From a virus, in IMG/VR virus record IMGVR_UViG_3300049215_000496, positions 25,082-89,081 of that record: a DNA stretch of 64,000 nucleotides; one strand, written 5' to 3'. Below are positions 26,500-34,736 of the stretch, piece after piece. The stretch's first letter is position 1; each line of letters starts with the position of its first letter. The notes under the pieces were generated by a model. The model was given only the letters and a program-made list of their open reading frames with translations, did no database searches and had not been told where the DNA came from. The position numbers and the translations under genes are program-made.

Positions 26500-27226
26500 G
26501 CGCCGGATCTTCACGAAGCATCGCACACGCTTGCGCCAGAATTTGACACGCACGTGATTCCGTTCGCTCGATAACGATGCCGATCTCGCCAAGGGACAAA
26601 TCTTGGCAGAAGTACAGCGTCAGCACGCGCTGCATCTGAAGTGGAAGCCTTTCGATCGCCGCTTGCAAGCAATCAAGCATCTGTCCGTGTGCGGCTGCTT
26701 GTAGCGCGTCGACGGCTTTAGGATCCGCGGTGAGTTCGAAGAAGTCGCGGCCGGGCGGCACGGCTTCGTCGTACCCAACCACACGGTCCCCCGCGAGGCG
26801 GCTGCGCATCTTTGCCAGTTCAGCATCGGTAAGGCCCATGTGCGCGGCGATCTCACTTTGGTCCGGCGTGCGCATGAGTGCCCTTTCAAGCTCGTTCACA
26901 ACGTCTCGGAGGTGCATGGACACACGGCGCATGTCTCGCGACAGCGTATCGTTGGCTCGAATCGAATCCAGCATGGCGCCCCGAATCCGTGTCTCAGCAA
27001 ATCCCTCGAACGACACGCCGTGCTTAGCATCGTACCGCGTCGCCGCGTCGATGAGCCCGAGGTTACCGGCTGCGATCAAGTCATCGAGATCGATGTGGTC
27101 TGGCAGCTTGCGAGCCAAACGGCGTGCGACGTTGGCTACAAACGGGAGGGGGTCAGCGATCAGTGCGTCGCGTTTGTGGCGTGCTGCTTGCGAGATAGCC
27201 TGCGGAGGTTTTCGTCGTCGGTCCAC
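26471..27226 (-). CDS. phage-encoded sigma factor, FliA/sigma28-like
   Basis: Encodes 251 aa from GTG 27226. Region 2 is clear: DLDDLIAAGNLGLIDAATRYD and GVSFEGFAETRIRGAMLDSIR. Region 3 holds a short helical domain (RTPDQSEIAAHMGLTDAEL). Region 4 has LPLQMQRVLTLYFCQDLSLGEIG with a helix-turn-helix end. Group 3 sigmas of this type recruit host RNA polymerase to a dedicated promoter set. As the last gene of a structural-type operon it could switch on late genes; which window promoters it reads is unknown. Confidence 0.9.
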   Translation of the reverse strand: MDRRRKPPQAISQAARHKRDALIADPLPFVANVARRLARKLPDHIDLDDLIAAGNLGLIDAATRYDAKHGVSFEGFAETRIRGAMLDSIRANDTLSRDMRRVSMHLRDVVNELERALMRTPDQSEIAAHMGLTDAELAKMRSRLAGDRVVGYDEAVPPGRDFFELTADPKAVDALQAAAHGQMLDCLQAAIERLPLQMQRVLTLYFCQDLSLGEIGIVIERTESRACQILAQACAMLREDPALTPAASGRT

Positions 27227-27235
27227 ATTTTCGCG

Positions 27236-27415
27236 TCAGCACTTTTTGAGCAGTGCATCGCGCTTGCGCATGAGACGCTTCACGACGGGATCGTCAAACA
27301 GTCCGCCGCGACCGCTCACGAATCCCGTATAGCCGTGCTTGTCAGCTTTGGCCATTGCACGCAAGAGATTCTCCTCGATGATCCGACGCTTGATTTTGCA
27401 CGCGTGTGAAGTCAT
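27236..27415 (-). CDS. 59-aa basic protein
   Basis: ATG 27415 overlaps the stop of the upstream gene (ATGA), 9 nt before the sigma factor. Lys/Arg-rich helix with a Gly-rich turn (HGYTGFVSGRGG). Function unknown; its position suggests a regulator or virion protein. Confidence 0.5.
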   Translation of the reverse strand: MTSHACKIKRRIIEENLLRAMAKADKHGYTGFVSGRGGLFDDPVVKRLMRKRDALLKKC

Positions 27416-27974
27416 CGATGCTTCCTCGCCCCGGCCAGTGTTTCTACGATTCGGCACTCAGCGGCGTCGAGCAGATCGGCGAATCTATCGGGACGAAACA
27501 CTGTGAAAGGCTCGGAGCGTTCGCCAATAGATGCGATGGGCGGGTTACCACCAATCGCGTTCTGGCGCATCCAGCGAAACCCGCTCGCGGTTTTGCACTC
27601 GATGTGCACACGCATCGGCTTCTTCAGCTTCATCGACTTCTCGTCCGCCAGGTTCGTTGAGAAGCCTTCGGATATTATTTCAGCAATCGTAGCCCGATCC
27701 TCACCACGTCCTTGCACTTTGATCAAGTCCACACGCCGCCCTGCCATATTGGCCAATAACTGTGCGCCCCGTTTGGCAACAGCAGCGTTGGCACGCACAC
27801 AAGTGCCGCGAACTCGCCGGAACTCGACCAACAATAACCGCGATCTGGTATTCCACGATGTGAACTGTGCTTGGCCCAAAATGTCTCGTACTTCTGGTGG
27901 GAGGAGCGCGAACCCCCGAACTTGACGAACGGAAACTTGCTCGTGAGCCGAAGTGTTTTGCGCCGTCGAGCCAT
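27412..27974 (-). CDS. frame-split gene in the structural operon
   Basis: ATG 27974 lies 1 nt after the upstream stop and begins MARRRKTLRLTSKFPFVKFG. That frame loses coding character after a run of five G (on the minus strand, near 27915), whereas the other frame continues well (FALLPPEVRDILGQAQF) to TGA 27412. One extra G, or a -1 slip on the G run, joins them into a protein of about 187 aa. It may be an assembly error or programmed frameshifting. The downstream part contains a KVQGRGEDRATIAEII segment. No family recognised. Confidence 0.5.
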
Positions 27975-27975
27975 C

Positions 27976-28179
27976 TTACTCGTGCCCTCGTTTCCTGCGG
28001 GAGAGTTCCGCGCAGCCCTTCATGAGCTTCGCTTTCACTGCGCGGGCCTGCGACACACTCACCGGACGCGGCAGCACGATGTAGTTCAGCAAGCGCCCGT
28101 CACGCGCGTAGAGAACCGCGACAGCGGTGCGCTTGGCGCCGCGTTGAGATTGGAAGCGAACGGTGCACTGGGCGGCCAT
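27976..28179 (-). CDS. small basic protein
   Basis: Encodes 67 aa, start overlapping the previous stop by 1 nt. A short beta region (CTVRFQSQRGAKRTAVAVLY) precedes a basic helix. No membrane segment. Unknown function. Confidence 0.55.
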   Translation of the reverse strand: MAAQCTVRFQSQRGAKRTAVAVLYARDGRLLNYIVLPRPVSVSQARAVKAKLMKGCAELSRRKRGHE

Positions 28180-28595
28180 CAGCGTCTCCCTGCGTATCTC
28201 TTGAATGCTTCACTCTCAGGGTACTTCTCACGCAACCGCTGTTTCCAACCGACTTCACGCTTGGCAGGCTTCAATTTCTTTTGCTTTGGCGCTTTCCATA
28301 CAGCGCCTGGGCCGCGCAGCGACTCAGACGACGTCTCGCCGGTCAGCTTGCACGCGATCTCAGCGCCGCTTTTCTTGCACGTCGCGTGTGCTGGAGAGAG
28401 CACGAAATCGACGCGGGCCTTACCCGTGACGTACGCGCCGCGAAACCGGAGCGTGCTTGCTTTGACGTTCACGGAGTGGTTTACGTTTTCACCGTAAGGC
28501 GAACCGGACGTTGGGATGCAACTAACACGCACTTCAGCCTTGCCTGCACCGTCCAGTGCGACGTAGCGAACGTGACAGCCTTTGGGGGTGAGCAT
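28179..28595 (-). CDS. structural-type protein
   Basis: Encodes 138 aa from ATG 28595. Beta-rich N-terminal two-thirds with four Cys (including SCIPTSG and ATCKKSGAEIACKL), and a very basic helical C-terminus. Probably a virion component; no family assigned. Confidence 0.6.
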   Translation of the reverse strand: MLTPKGCHVRYVALDGAGKAEVRVSCIPTSGSPYGENVNHSVNVKASTLRFRGAYVTGKARVDFVLSPAHATCKKSGAEIACKLTGETSSESLRGPGAVWKAPKQKKLKPAKREVGWKQRLREKYPESEAFKRYAGRR

Positions 28596-28898
28596 CTACC
28601 GACGCTTCCGTTTCTTCGCCCCGTGCAGCTCACGAATCGAAGCCATCGCTTCGGACGAGTAGTCCTTCTCGTACGTGATCAACGGCCAGGTAAGTCGACA
28701 TGCTTTGCGCACATCGCCAACAATCAGGGGCTTTGATCCATCCCCGCCGCCGGGCGTGAGCACCTGGAGCTGCGCCCCGTGACCGGCTCCACCAACCGGG
28801 CACAAGCGAAACTCTCGCGCTTTCGTGCCCTTGCGCTGTACGATCATGCGCACGCACTCAGTGAGCTTGATCTTTTGTGCTTTGTTCCACTGAATCAT
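28596..28898 (-). CDS. basic hypothetical protein
   Basis: Encodes 100 aa; ATG 28898 is chosen because GGGGAGG precedes it. An in-frame ATG 28979 would add 27 Arg-rich residues. Basic at both ends (KKRKRR tail), with a central Gly-rich segment. Abuts the next gene. Unknown function. Confidence 0.6.
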   Translation of the reverse strand: MIQWNKAQKIKLTECVRMIVQRKGTKAREFRLCPVGGAGHGAQLQVLTPGGGDGSKPLIVGDVRKACRLTWPLITYEKDYSSEAMASIRELHGAKKRKRR

Positions 28899-28978
28899 CG
28901 GCGCCTCCCCGAATGACGGCGCGACACGCGACCGTGGTCGCCCACACCCACCAGCTCTTCGTCTTGGTTCTCTGTGCA

Positions 28979-29389
28979 TTACGAATCCTTGTAAATTGCC
29001 CAGAACCCGTAGAACAACCCGAACGCGGCACCGGCGATCCCCAGCGTCGCAAGTGTCGTGGTGATGTTGCCGACGATCCCCGCGCCATGAAACGACGGGG
29101 GCAGCAAGCCCTCAGGGGTGTACGGATTCGCCACGTACGACGGAGGCATCAATCCCTCGGGGGTCTGTTGCTGCGACGTGTACGTTGGCGCCATGAGCCC
29201 GCACTTGCGTCCGATCACAGTGTGGGCCTTCATCACAGTTCTCTGCGTGGACGCACTCTGACGGACCGGTGCGTTCTGTAGCAGCCCGATGGCCCGCGCG
29301 ACAGCATCCCGGGCGAACACACAATTGCCCTCACGCAGAGCTTCGTTGGCCTGACGCACGTACGACAGGATCAGCGCTTTGTGAGTCAC
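28979..29389 (-). CDS. GNC-motif membrane protein, paralogue of the 18507 product
   Basis: Encodes 136 aa, GTG overlapping the preceding stop (GTGA). The N-terminal helix EALREGNCVFARDAVAR matches the 18507-18782 protein. Then come two PEGL(M/L)PPS repeats and a C-terminal transmembrane segment (ITTTLATLGIAGAAFGLFYGFW). Likely a virion membrane protein with a Cys-containing head domain. Confidence 0.65.
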   Translation of the reverse strand: MTHKALILSYVRQANEALREGNCVFARDAVARAIGLLQNAPVRQSASTQRTVMKAHTVIGRKCGLMAPTYTSQQQTPEGLMPPSYVANPYTPEGLLPPSFHGAGIVGNITTTLATLGIAGAAFGLFYGFWAIYKDS

Positions 29390-29850
29390 TCTGCCAGCTC
29401 CTGATATCGATGGTACAGCATGACGCCGCCCACGACGAGTCCCGTTGCCAGCGCCAGCGCGCCAACGATCTTCCACGGAGTCCAGAACGGCTTGTCACTT
29501 CCCGCGCCCTGCACCTGAACGACGTATGTACCGTCCGGAAGGTCAACTGCCACGCCGACAGGAACAAGCTCTTGGCCGGTCGTCCGGGGCGCACCGGCGC
29601 CGCACGGGAGCATCGTCAGCGCGTGTGTGTGGCCGTCCGACGGATCCGGTTGGACCTTGAAGTCCCGCACGCGGTGGTAGTGCCCCGAATCAACGTCAGT
29701 GTTTCCGGTGCCCTCAGCGTTCAGCCACGCCCCGTGCTTGTGCATCGGAACGTTCTTGCCTGTGTTCGTGGTCGTCTGCTGGCACGGAAAACCGGGAGGC
29801 AGCGGCCTCGCGTAGACCACATCCGCCGGATTTGGATACTCGTTGCGCAC
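29386..29850 (-). CDS. C-terminally anchored His-rich membrane protein
   Basis: Encodes 154 aa from GTG 29850. The soluble part has several His clusters (MHKHGAW, DSGHYHRV, SDGHTHAL) that could bind metal, then a single TM helix (WKIVGALALATGLVVGGVML). Its layout fits a virion surface or penton-type membrane protein. Confidence 0.65.
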   Translation of the reverse strand: MRNEYPNPADVVYARPLPPGFPCQQTTTNTGKNVPMHKHGAWLNAEGTGNTDVDSGHYHRVRDFKVQPDPSDGHTHALTMLPCGAGAPRTTGQELVPVGVAVDLPDGTYVVQVQGAGSDKPFWTPWKIVGALALATGLVVGGVMLYHRYQELAE

Positions 29851-29872
29851 GGTGGGAGCGGGGGGCCACCCC

Positions 29873-30616
29873 TTACGCGTAGTCGTGTGGCGTGACCTGA
29901 CGGACGTTGCCGGCAGCGTCGCGATACTCGGTCACGCGCCCGTTGCACACAGTGACGGTGAGCCCGTCGGACGGACGCGGCCCGTAGGTCTCACACGCGC
30001 GAACTTCCGCGACGGTCGGGGGTGAGAACATGCGAGAGAACCATCCGCGGCCCCTACGATGCCGGGGAGCCCCGAAGCCTTTCATGGTCGGTGCGGGCGC
30101 GACTGGAGCGGGCGGGGGTGGCGGAGGGGGCGGGGAGAGCATGATCGAGCGATTGTTGCCCGACTGAAACGGCAACGATCGCTGCACACGATCATCGACG
30201 TGCGTGACACCGTATCGGATGTTGGATCCGCTCGGCATCACACCGGGAACCACACCCTGGCGCATGATCATGTACGGATCGATGTGCGCGTGCCCGCCGC
30301 GCGTGCCACCGGTGCTGCCAAAACCGATCCCGGAGAATCCTGCCATGCCTCCCGCTTTCGGTTGAACAGCAGGAGCGCTCGGGGCTGGCGCGGTGACAGC
30401 CGGGGCCGGCGCGGGAACATTTGGCATGACCCCCGGACCTGCATTCGGATTCAGCTGCGGCATGTAGAATCCATTTGCGGCAGGCATCCGTCGCATCACT
30501 TGATTGAATGGTTGGAAGTGCGAATAGAACCCGACACCCGGAATGCCGGGGCGAAAACTCGGGCTCGCGGCTTCGGGACGAGTGAAATCTGCGTGACGGG
30601 TTTGGCCAAGAATCAT
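29873..30616 (-). CDS. Pro-rich structural protein
   Basis: Encodes 247 aa; SD GAGGA before ATG 30616. Long Pro/Ala/Gly-rich disordered regions, including an eight-proline run, surround a Gly-rich centre. The C-terminal ~45 residues form a small domain with two Cys (VRACETYG..VCNGRVTEYRD). Heads the minus-strand structural operon. Probably a virion or minor structural protein. Confidence 0.65.
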   Translation of the reverse strand: MILGQTRHADFTRPEAASPSFRPGIPGVGFYSHFQPFNQVMRRMPAANGFYMPQLNPNAGPGVMPNVPAPAPAVTAPAPSAPAVQPKAGGMAGFSGIGFGSTGGTRGGHAHIDPYMIMRQGVVPGVMPSGSNIRYGVTHVDDRVQRSLPFQSGNNRSIMLSPPPPPPPPAPVAPAPTMKGFGAPRHRRGRGWFSRMFSPPTVAEVRACETYGPRPSDGLTVTVCNGRVTEYRDAAGNVRQVTPHDYA

Positions 30617-30665
30617 CGGTATGTCCTCGCTTTACGGAAATACTACGCCTACAACTCGGGTGTGG

Positions 30666-30776
30666 TCAACTGGGGGGTGCAGGCAAACGCAAACCACATC
30701 GAACAAACCCGAGCACGTAGCCGACAACGAAGGCTGTCAAAGCCACCGCAGTGGGATGGTCATGCAACAGGTGCAT
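30666..30776 (-). CDS. 36-aa membrane peptide
   Basis: ATG 30776 to TGA 30666. One hydrophobic helix (TAVALTAFVVGYVLGFV) with a short basic Pro-rich tail. A TACAAT box (30788-30783) ends 6 nt before the ATG, matching the leaderless pattern, although its -35 is weak. Small but consistent with the many tiny membrane proteins here. Confidence 0.45.
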   Translation of the reverse strand: MHLLHDHPTAVALTAFVVGYVLGFVRCGLRLPAPPS

Positions 30777-30788
30777 GCCACGATTGTA

Positions 30789-31010
30789 TCACGTTCTTGG
30801 GGGTCCCTTAAGTGCTGCAAGCAGCTGCGTGACAGTCTGTTTGATTGCCATCGCACCCATAGCTCCGCGCTGCGTACCGTAGGAGTACGCGAAACGCACC
30901 ACACATATCAAAGAGCAAACCGACACAGTCCCGTCGACGGCCCCGGTCGTATTGATGTGGTTGAGCTGGTAGTGCGAACTCATAGCGTTGCTACATTGTT
31001 GGCAGGTCAT
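30789..31010 (-). CDS. small zinc-ribbon-like protein
   Basis: Encodes 73 aa, ATG overlapping the thyX stop (ATGA). Starts MTCQQCSNAM with a second Cys pair at CSLIC, then a basic amphipathic helix. No family recognised; last gene of the long replication operon. Confidence 0.55.
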   Translation of the reverse strand: MTCQQCSNAMSSHYQLNHINTTGAVDGTVSVCSLICVVRFAYSYGTQRGAMGAMAIKQTVTQLLAALKGPPRT

Positions 31011-31819
31011 CCCAGCACGCTTTCGTTCGGCAACGTCATTCGATAGGACTTCCACCCAACAAGATTTCCGTGTCGTGACGGAACATCGAGCGCCACCGCC
31101 ACGTGCTCGAACGGCGCTGCGTGGGGAGGATTTTGATCCCGCAAACGATCGTGGAGTTTCACATCCTCTGCAATATCCCGGCGACCGTCGTGCGTGAGGT
31201 ACGAAACGCGCGCGCAGCGCCCGACTGCCACTTTGATCAGTGTCGCGATGTCCTCTTGATGCAGCTCTTGCGGCGTAATGAACGGGAAATGCCATTCTCC
31301 TGCTTCCAGCTGCTTAGGTGTGTGAGCTTCCTTCAACATTCTCATCCTTCGTGCAAGCTCTTGAAAATGGGGCTCCGCGGCTGGATGATCTCGCAACGCA
31401 AAGAAGTTGTTCCATTCTGTACCAGTGATGACAACAGTGATCCACATCCACGGTTCTAGTATTCGATTCACCACCTGTTTGTGGATCCCGAGGGTGACCA
31501 GCTCCATCGCGTGTCTGACAGCTTCGTCGCGAGCGTGCATCCATACACGAATGGCCTTTTTGCGCGTGTCCTCGTCGACCATCTCTGTAGCCTGCATGCC
31601 CTTTTGATTCTTACCGATGTGCTCCGGAATCCACGGGTCTTCCATTACACGATCGATGAGCTTCTGAACGGGAATCGCACGGGAGCTGGCGGAACTCTTT
31701 GTCAACATTCTGTGCGTCATTATTTCTGAATGGATAGCACGAGGATACGTACATTCGTATGTGATCAAGCGCTTACCGCACGGCGCAAGAGAATCTGCCA
31801 GAATTTTTGCTGAAATCAC
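31007..31819 (-). CDS. thyX: flavin-dependent thymidylate synthase
   Basis: Encodes 270 aa from GTG 31819. The family's substrate-binding signature appears as THRMLTKSSASSR at ~35-47, keeping the HR pair, the Ser and the final Arg but varying other positions. Later TEWNNFFALRDHPAAEPHFQ and the C-terminal RNLVGW-type GNLVGWKSYR support ThyX. It makes dTMP from dUMP using FADH2 and methylene-tetrahydrofolate. With the dTMP kinase at 32163 it raises dTTP supply for phage DNA synthesis. Confidence 0.88.
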   Translation of the reverse strand: MISAKILADSLAPCGKRLITYECTYPRAIHSEIMTHRMLTKSSASSRAIPVQKLIDRVMEDPWIPEHIGKNQKGMQATEMVDEDTRKKAIRVWMHARDEAVRHAMELVTLGIHKQVVNRILEPWMWITVVITGTEWNNFFALRDHPAAEPHFQELARRMRMLKEAHTPKQLEAGEWHFPFITPQELHQEDIATLIKVAVGRCARVSYLTHDGRRDIAEDVKLHDRLRDQNPPHAAPFEHVAVALDVPSRHGNLVGWKSYRMTLPNESVLG

Positions 31820-32163
31820 GCGGCCACCGCCAACCGCACCGCAACCTCTTCCTGGCTCAAACCAGTGAGATTCAAGACAGGCTTTCCAAGTGCTGCAGCG
31901 CAATCGCCCTCAAGTTGCATTCCCGGCGAGAGGACAGGCCCCACCTGCCAAACTTCATCAGCACGGGAGACCATCTCCATATCAGTAGCCAGACCCAGTT
32001 CGCGCATCGACTCATCCCAGACGCCCGTCAGCACGATCCAATCGGCGCTGATGGCAACGCCGTAAGTTTTCGCGATCCAGCCACACCATTCGGCGGCAGC
32101 CAACCGGTTAGCTTCGCGATCGGCACCGCACCCTAAACGATGCGCTACGTATACAACTTTCAT
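31816..32163 (-). CDS. DUF4406 / nucleoside deoxyribosyltransferase-like protein
   Basis: Encodes 115 aa, overlapping thyX by GTGA. The fold is recognisable from the opening strand VVYVAHRL, the helix with NRLAAAEWCGW, and the later SRADEVWQVGP..SPGMQLE that carries the acidic residues of this superfamily. Members cleave or sense nucleosides. Position between ThyX and dTMP kinase supports a nucleotide-related role. Confidence 0.7.
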   Translation of the reverse strand: MKVVYVAHRLGCGADREANRLAAAEWCGWIAKTYGVAISADWIVLTGVWDESMRELGLATDMEMVSRADEVWQVGPVLSPGMQLEGDCAAALGKPVLNLTGLSQEEVAVRLAVAA

Positions 32164-32762
32164 TATTCACCCGCCTCCAGCCAATCACCAACATGTTGCC
32201 ATATTTGATCAGCGACACTGTCCCGTGAACATTCACCGTTCACGATTCGCCATTCCGTTAGCGTGCTCTCCGCCATGTGAACGTACTTCAGCCGTACGGC
32301 AGCCTGCTTGGCACGGTCCTTCTCGTAACGATCGCGGGCATCGGGACGTCGTCGGAGAGCCTCTTCCGGTGAGACGTCGAGAAAAATGTTTAACGTTGCT
32401 TTAGGCAAACCGCGATGCAGATTCTCTAGTAACGCAGCATCGACACCATCCGCGGCTCCGTAGCATATGCCAGATGCAATCCAGCGATCACAAACAACAT
32501 GGTGGTCACGCGCCAGAACGCGCCGTATTTCAGGGGCCGCGTCATACTTGTCACCCAGCATAAGGCATTGCAACGTAAGTGCATCTTCAGTGTTCCATAT
32601 TCCTACAGAACGCAAACGTCTTTTGATCACCTCCCCTATCGGTGTGGAGTAACGCGGAAACGAAAACAGTTTTGTGTGTTTAATTTGACTCAATCGATTG
32701 GTAAGCATTCCTGCCTGTGTAGCTTTCCCAGCCGCATCCAATCCTTCGATTGCGACAAGCAT
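32163..32762 (-). CDS. tmk: thymidylate kinase
   Basis: Encodes 199 aa from ATG 32762. P-loop EGLDAAGKAT at residues ~6-15, dTMP-binding region FSFPRYSTPIG, and CDRWIASGICYGAADG as the DR-Y motif; the lid is LRRRPDARDRYE. It phosphorylates dTMP to dTDP with ATP. Normal length for the family (about 200-215 aa). Confidence 0.92.
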   Translation of the reverse strand: MLVAIEGLDAAGKATQAGMLTNRLSQIKHTKLFSFPRYSTPIGEVIKRRLRSVGIWNTEDALTLQCLMLGDKYDAAPEIRRVLARDHHVVCDRWIASGICYGAADGVDAALLENLHRGLPKATLNIFLDVSPEEALRRRPDARDRYEKDRAKQAAVRLKYVHMAESTLTEWRIVNGECSRDSVADQIWQHVGDWLEAGE

Positions 32763-32763
32763 T

Positions 32764-33570
32764 TTAATCCCTCGACAGCTTTCTCGTGAATGTGGCAACG
32801 CGCACGTTCACACATGTGCGGGATTTGCCTCCAGCATCAAAAGCCGCGATGCTTTCTTCGACCGTGTTTCCTGAGGCTATCGCGTCTTCGCCGTCGTCAA
32901 CGAACAGCACCGGCGCAAGTGGCCCGTCAACTATTGCTTGCGCTATGCAATACCGGCACTTCCAGTCGGTGTTGGTGTGTTCCTGGCATTTCCATACTGC
33001 CGTGTGCTTTGGCGCCGCAATCGGCTCCGCAATCGGTGCCGCATCTTCCAATACGCTTTCATCGCGTCCGGCCAGTATGTCTGACGCTGCGATCGGATCC
33101 TTACGGCCTTTCTTGCGTGCCAGTTCAATCACGGCGATCTTGCCTTTCTCCTCGGGGGTCAGTTCCCGAGAAATGGCATTCACTTGATCTGCATGGCGTT
33201 GCGCTTGCCCTGGCTCCAACCCACCAATTGTGTTGTGTGCAAGGCAGAAGCGATCGATCGGAACGAAACACGGCAGTCCGACACCGCCGCCTGCGAGCCC
33301 GAGACGCAAGCGCTTGATCGCGCCTAGCGTTGTCAATACCGGATCACCTGTCAGCGCCCCTTCGGGCATGTCGTGCTGTAGTACCGCGTACGCGCCCGTG
33401 CATCCCAACAGCTCGATGTCCTCGGCAACGTGAACGTCACACGTAGCGAGCGTCGCGCGAACCCACTGCGCTTCAGCTTCACGATCCGGTGCACCAGCGC
33501 CGAACGGCATGTCGTTGATCGATCGTGTGTCACGGAATAGGTTATCGAGGGGATTTACATAAACGGACAT
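32764..33570 (-). CDS. hypothetical protein with Cys-rich patch
   Basis: Encodes 268 aa from ATG 33570, SD AAGGAGAA. A Gly-rich beta segment lies near residues 85-105. Beyond it are KCQEH and KCRYC, a possible zinc site at ~195-210. No enzyme motif recognised. Between primase and dTMP kinase, so probably involved in replication or nucleotide metabolism. Confidence 0.6.
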   Translation of the reverse strand: MSVYVNPLDNLFRDTRSINDMPFGAGAPDREAEAQWVRATLATCDVHVAEDIELLGCTGAYAVLQHDMPEGALTGDPVLTTLGAIKRLRLGLAGGGVGLPCFVPIDRFCLAHNTIGGLEPGQAQRHADQVNAISRELTPEEKGKIAVIELARKKGRKDPIAASDILAGRDESVLEDAAPIAEPIAAPKHTAVWKCQEHTNTDWKCRYCIAQAIVDGPLAPVLFVDDGEDAIASGNTVEESIAAFDAGGKSRTCVNVRVATFTRKLSRD

Positions 33571-33579
33571 GGATTCTCC

Positions 33580-34599
33580 TTATCGATAGAAGTTGTTGGC
33601 AGCACGCGCGCGAAATGAATCACCCCCGCCACCGGTGAAGCGCGATTGAGGCAAGTACCGGGACGCCACGGGGCGGTTGGAAATCTGCACGGCTGTGGCT
33701 CGCCGCGCCGATTCGATTGTCTGATTCAAGTATCGAGCGCCCGCCTCGCGATATTTAAGTAGCCCTACAGGGCAACGTTCAAACACCCAGTGAATCACTT
33801 CGTCCGACGCTCCCGCGCTGATCAGCGCGCACACCACAACCCAATCGGCTTCGGACCGGGTGATCTGCTTTTCGCTGTACGCGTTCTTCTCTCCGGTGTC
33901 GATGATATCGAGCACACCGGCGTGCAGGATTCGGCGCAGCTCCATCCAATCTGTGGGAGGATCGATCGCGACAGGGATACCTTCCTTTGGTGGTCGCGCG
34001 GGCGCGGCCCCAAGACGATCGAGAGCGGCTTCGACGTGCGCCAGTGTGTACCGTCGATCGGGGTACACCCCCGTCAAGTGGCACCAGCGGGGCGTGCTCT
34101 TCCAGTTCACCGTGCCGGCAAGACGAAAGATCCTGTTGACGTTGAACACGGCATCGCTGCCGGTGTACTTGCACAGACGCTCCCACACGATCTTCGCCTT
34201 GTGTGCCTCCGCAGGCTCGGACAGCCCGATATAAAAGTGCGCGCCGTGCCCGGAGTTCGCTGTCACGGTTGGCGAAATTCCCCCGAAGGTCAAGCGCTTG
34301 TCCACTTCCTCGATCCCGGTCCGCTCGGGTTGCAGGTCTAGCCCTAACGCTGTCACGAAAGGCACATCGCGCTCGAACCCTGACATCGCGGAGCGTGGGT
34401 TGATCGCAACGAACACGGAATATTGCATGGCATTCGTCTCGATCCCGAAGACCGTCGCTAACGCAGCATCCGTGAAGTAGCGCTTGATTGGAGCGCGTTT
34501 TGGCGCCAGGCCCGTGATCTCGATCAGCGCTTGCGCATCCGGGCGCGGGTGAAGCGTCGAGATCAGCGTATGCGCGTGAAGCAGTTGCGTATCGATCAC
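33580..34599 (-). CDS. AEP-superfamily DNA primase
   Basis: Encodes 339 aa from GTG 34599, which overlaps the upstream stop (GTGA). The archaeo-eukaryotic primase core is suggested by VFVAINP, the acidic VTALGLDLQPE, the His motif SGHGAHFYIGL and NVNRIFRLAGTVNWKS, arranged as in RepB-like or prim-pol phage primases. The C-terminal ~150 residues form a helical accessory domain. It would make RNA or DNA primers for the polymerase at 37092. Confidence 0.78.
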   Translation of the reverse strand: MIDTQLLHAHTLISTLHPRPDAQALIEITGLAPKRAPIKRYFTDAALATVFGIETNAMQYSVFVAINPRSAMSGFERDVPFVTALGLDLQPERTGIEEVDKRLTFGGISPTVTANSGHGAHFYIGLSEPAEAHKAKIVWERLCKYTGSDAVFNVNRIFRLAGTVNWKSTPRWCHLTGVYPDRRYTLAHVEAALDRLGAAPARPPKEGIPVAIDPPTDWMELRRILHAGVLDIIDTGEKNAYSEKQITRSEADWVVVCALISAGASDEVIHWVFERCPVGLLKYREAGARYLNQTIESARRATAVQISNRPVASRYLPQSRFTGGGGDSFRARAANNFYR

Positions 34600-34736
34600 G
34601 ATATTCGATCTCCGAGCCCAAGAGCAATCGCTTGTGTTCGCCAGCGCTCGAACTCCAACGCGTAGTACCGCGGACAAAACAGCATGCGCGGTTGAACCGT
34701 GCGGCTACAAGCGTGCGCGTGACACGTGTGTTCCAT
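34596..34736 (-). CDS. 46-aa Cys/His microprotein
   Basis: ATG 34736 overlaps the helicase stop (TAATG) and its TGA overlaps the primase GTG, so it sits as a coupled link between the two genes. The sequence opens EHTCHAHACSR with a further Cys downstream, a likely zinc knuckle, followed by an aromatic helix. It may assist primase-helicase assembly. Confidence 0.5.
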   Translation of the reverse strand: MEHTCHAHACSRTVQPRMLFCPRYYALEFERWRTQAIALGLGDRIS

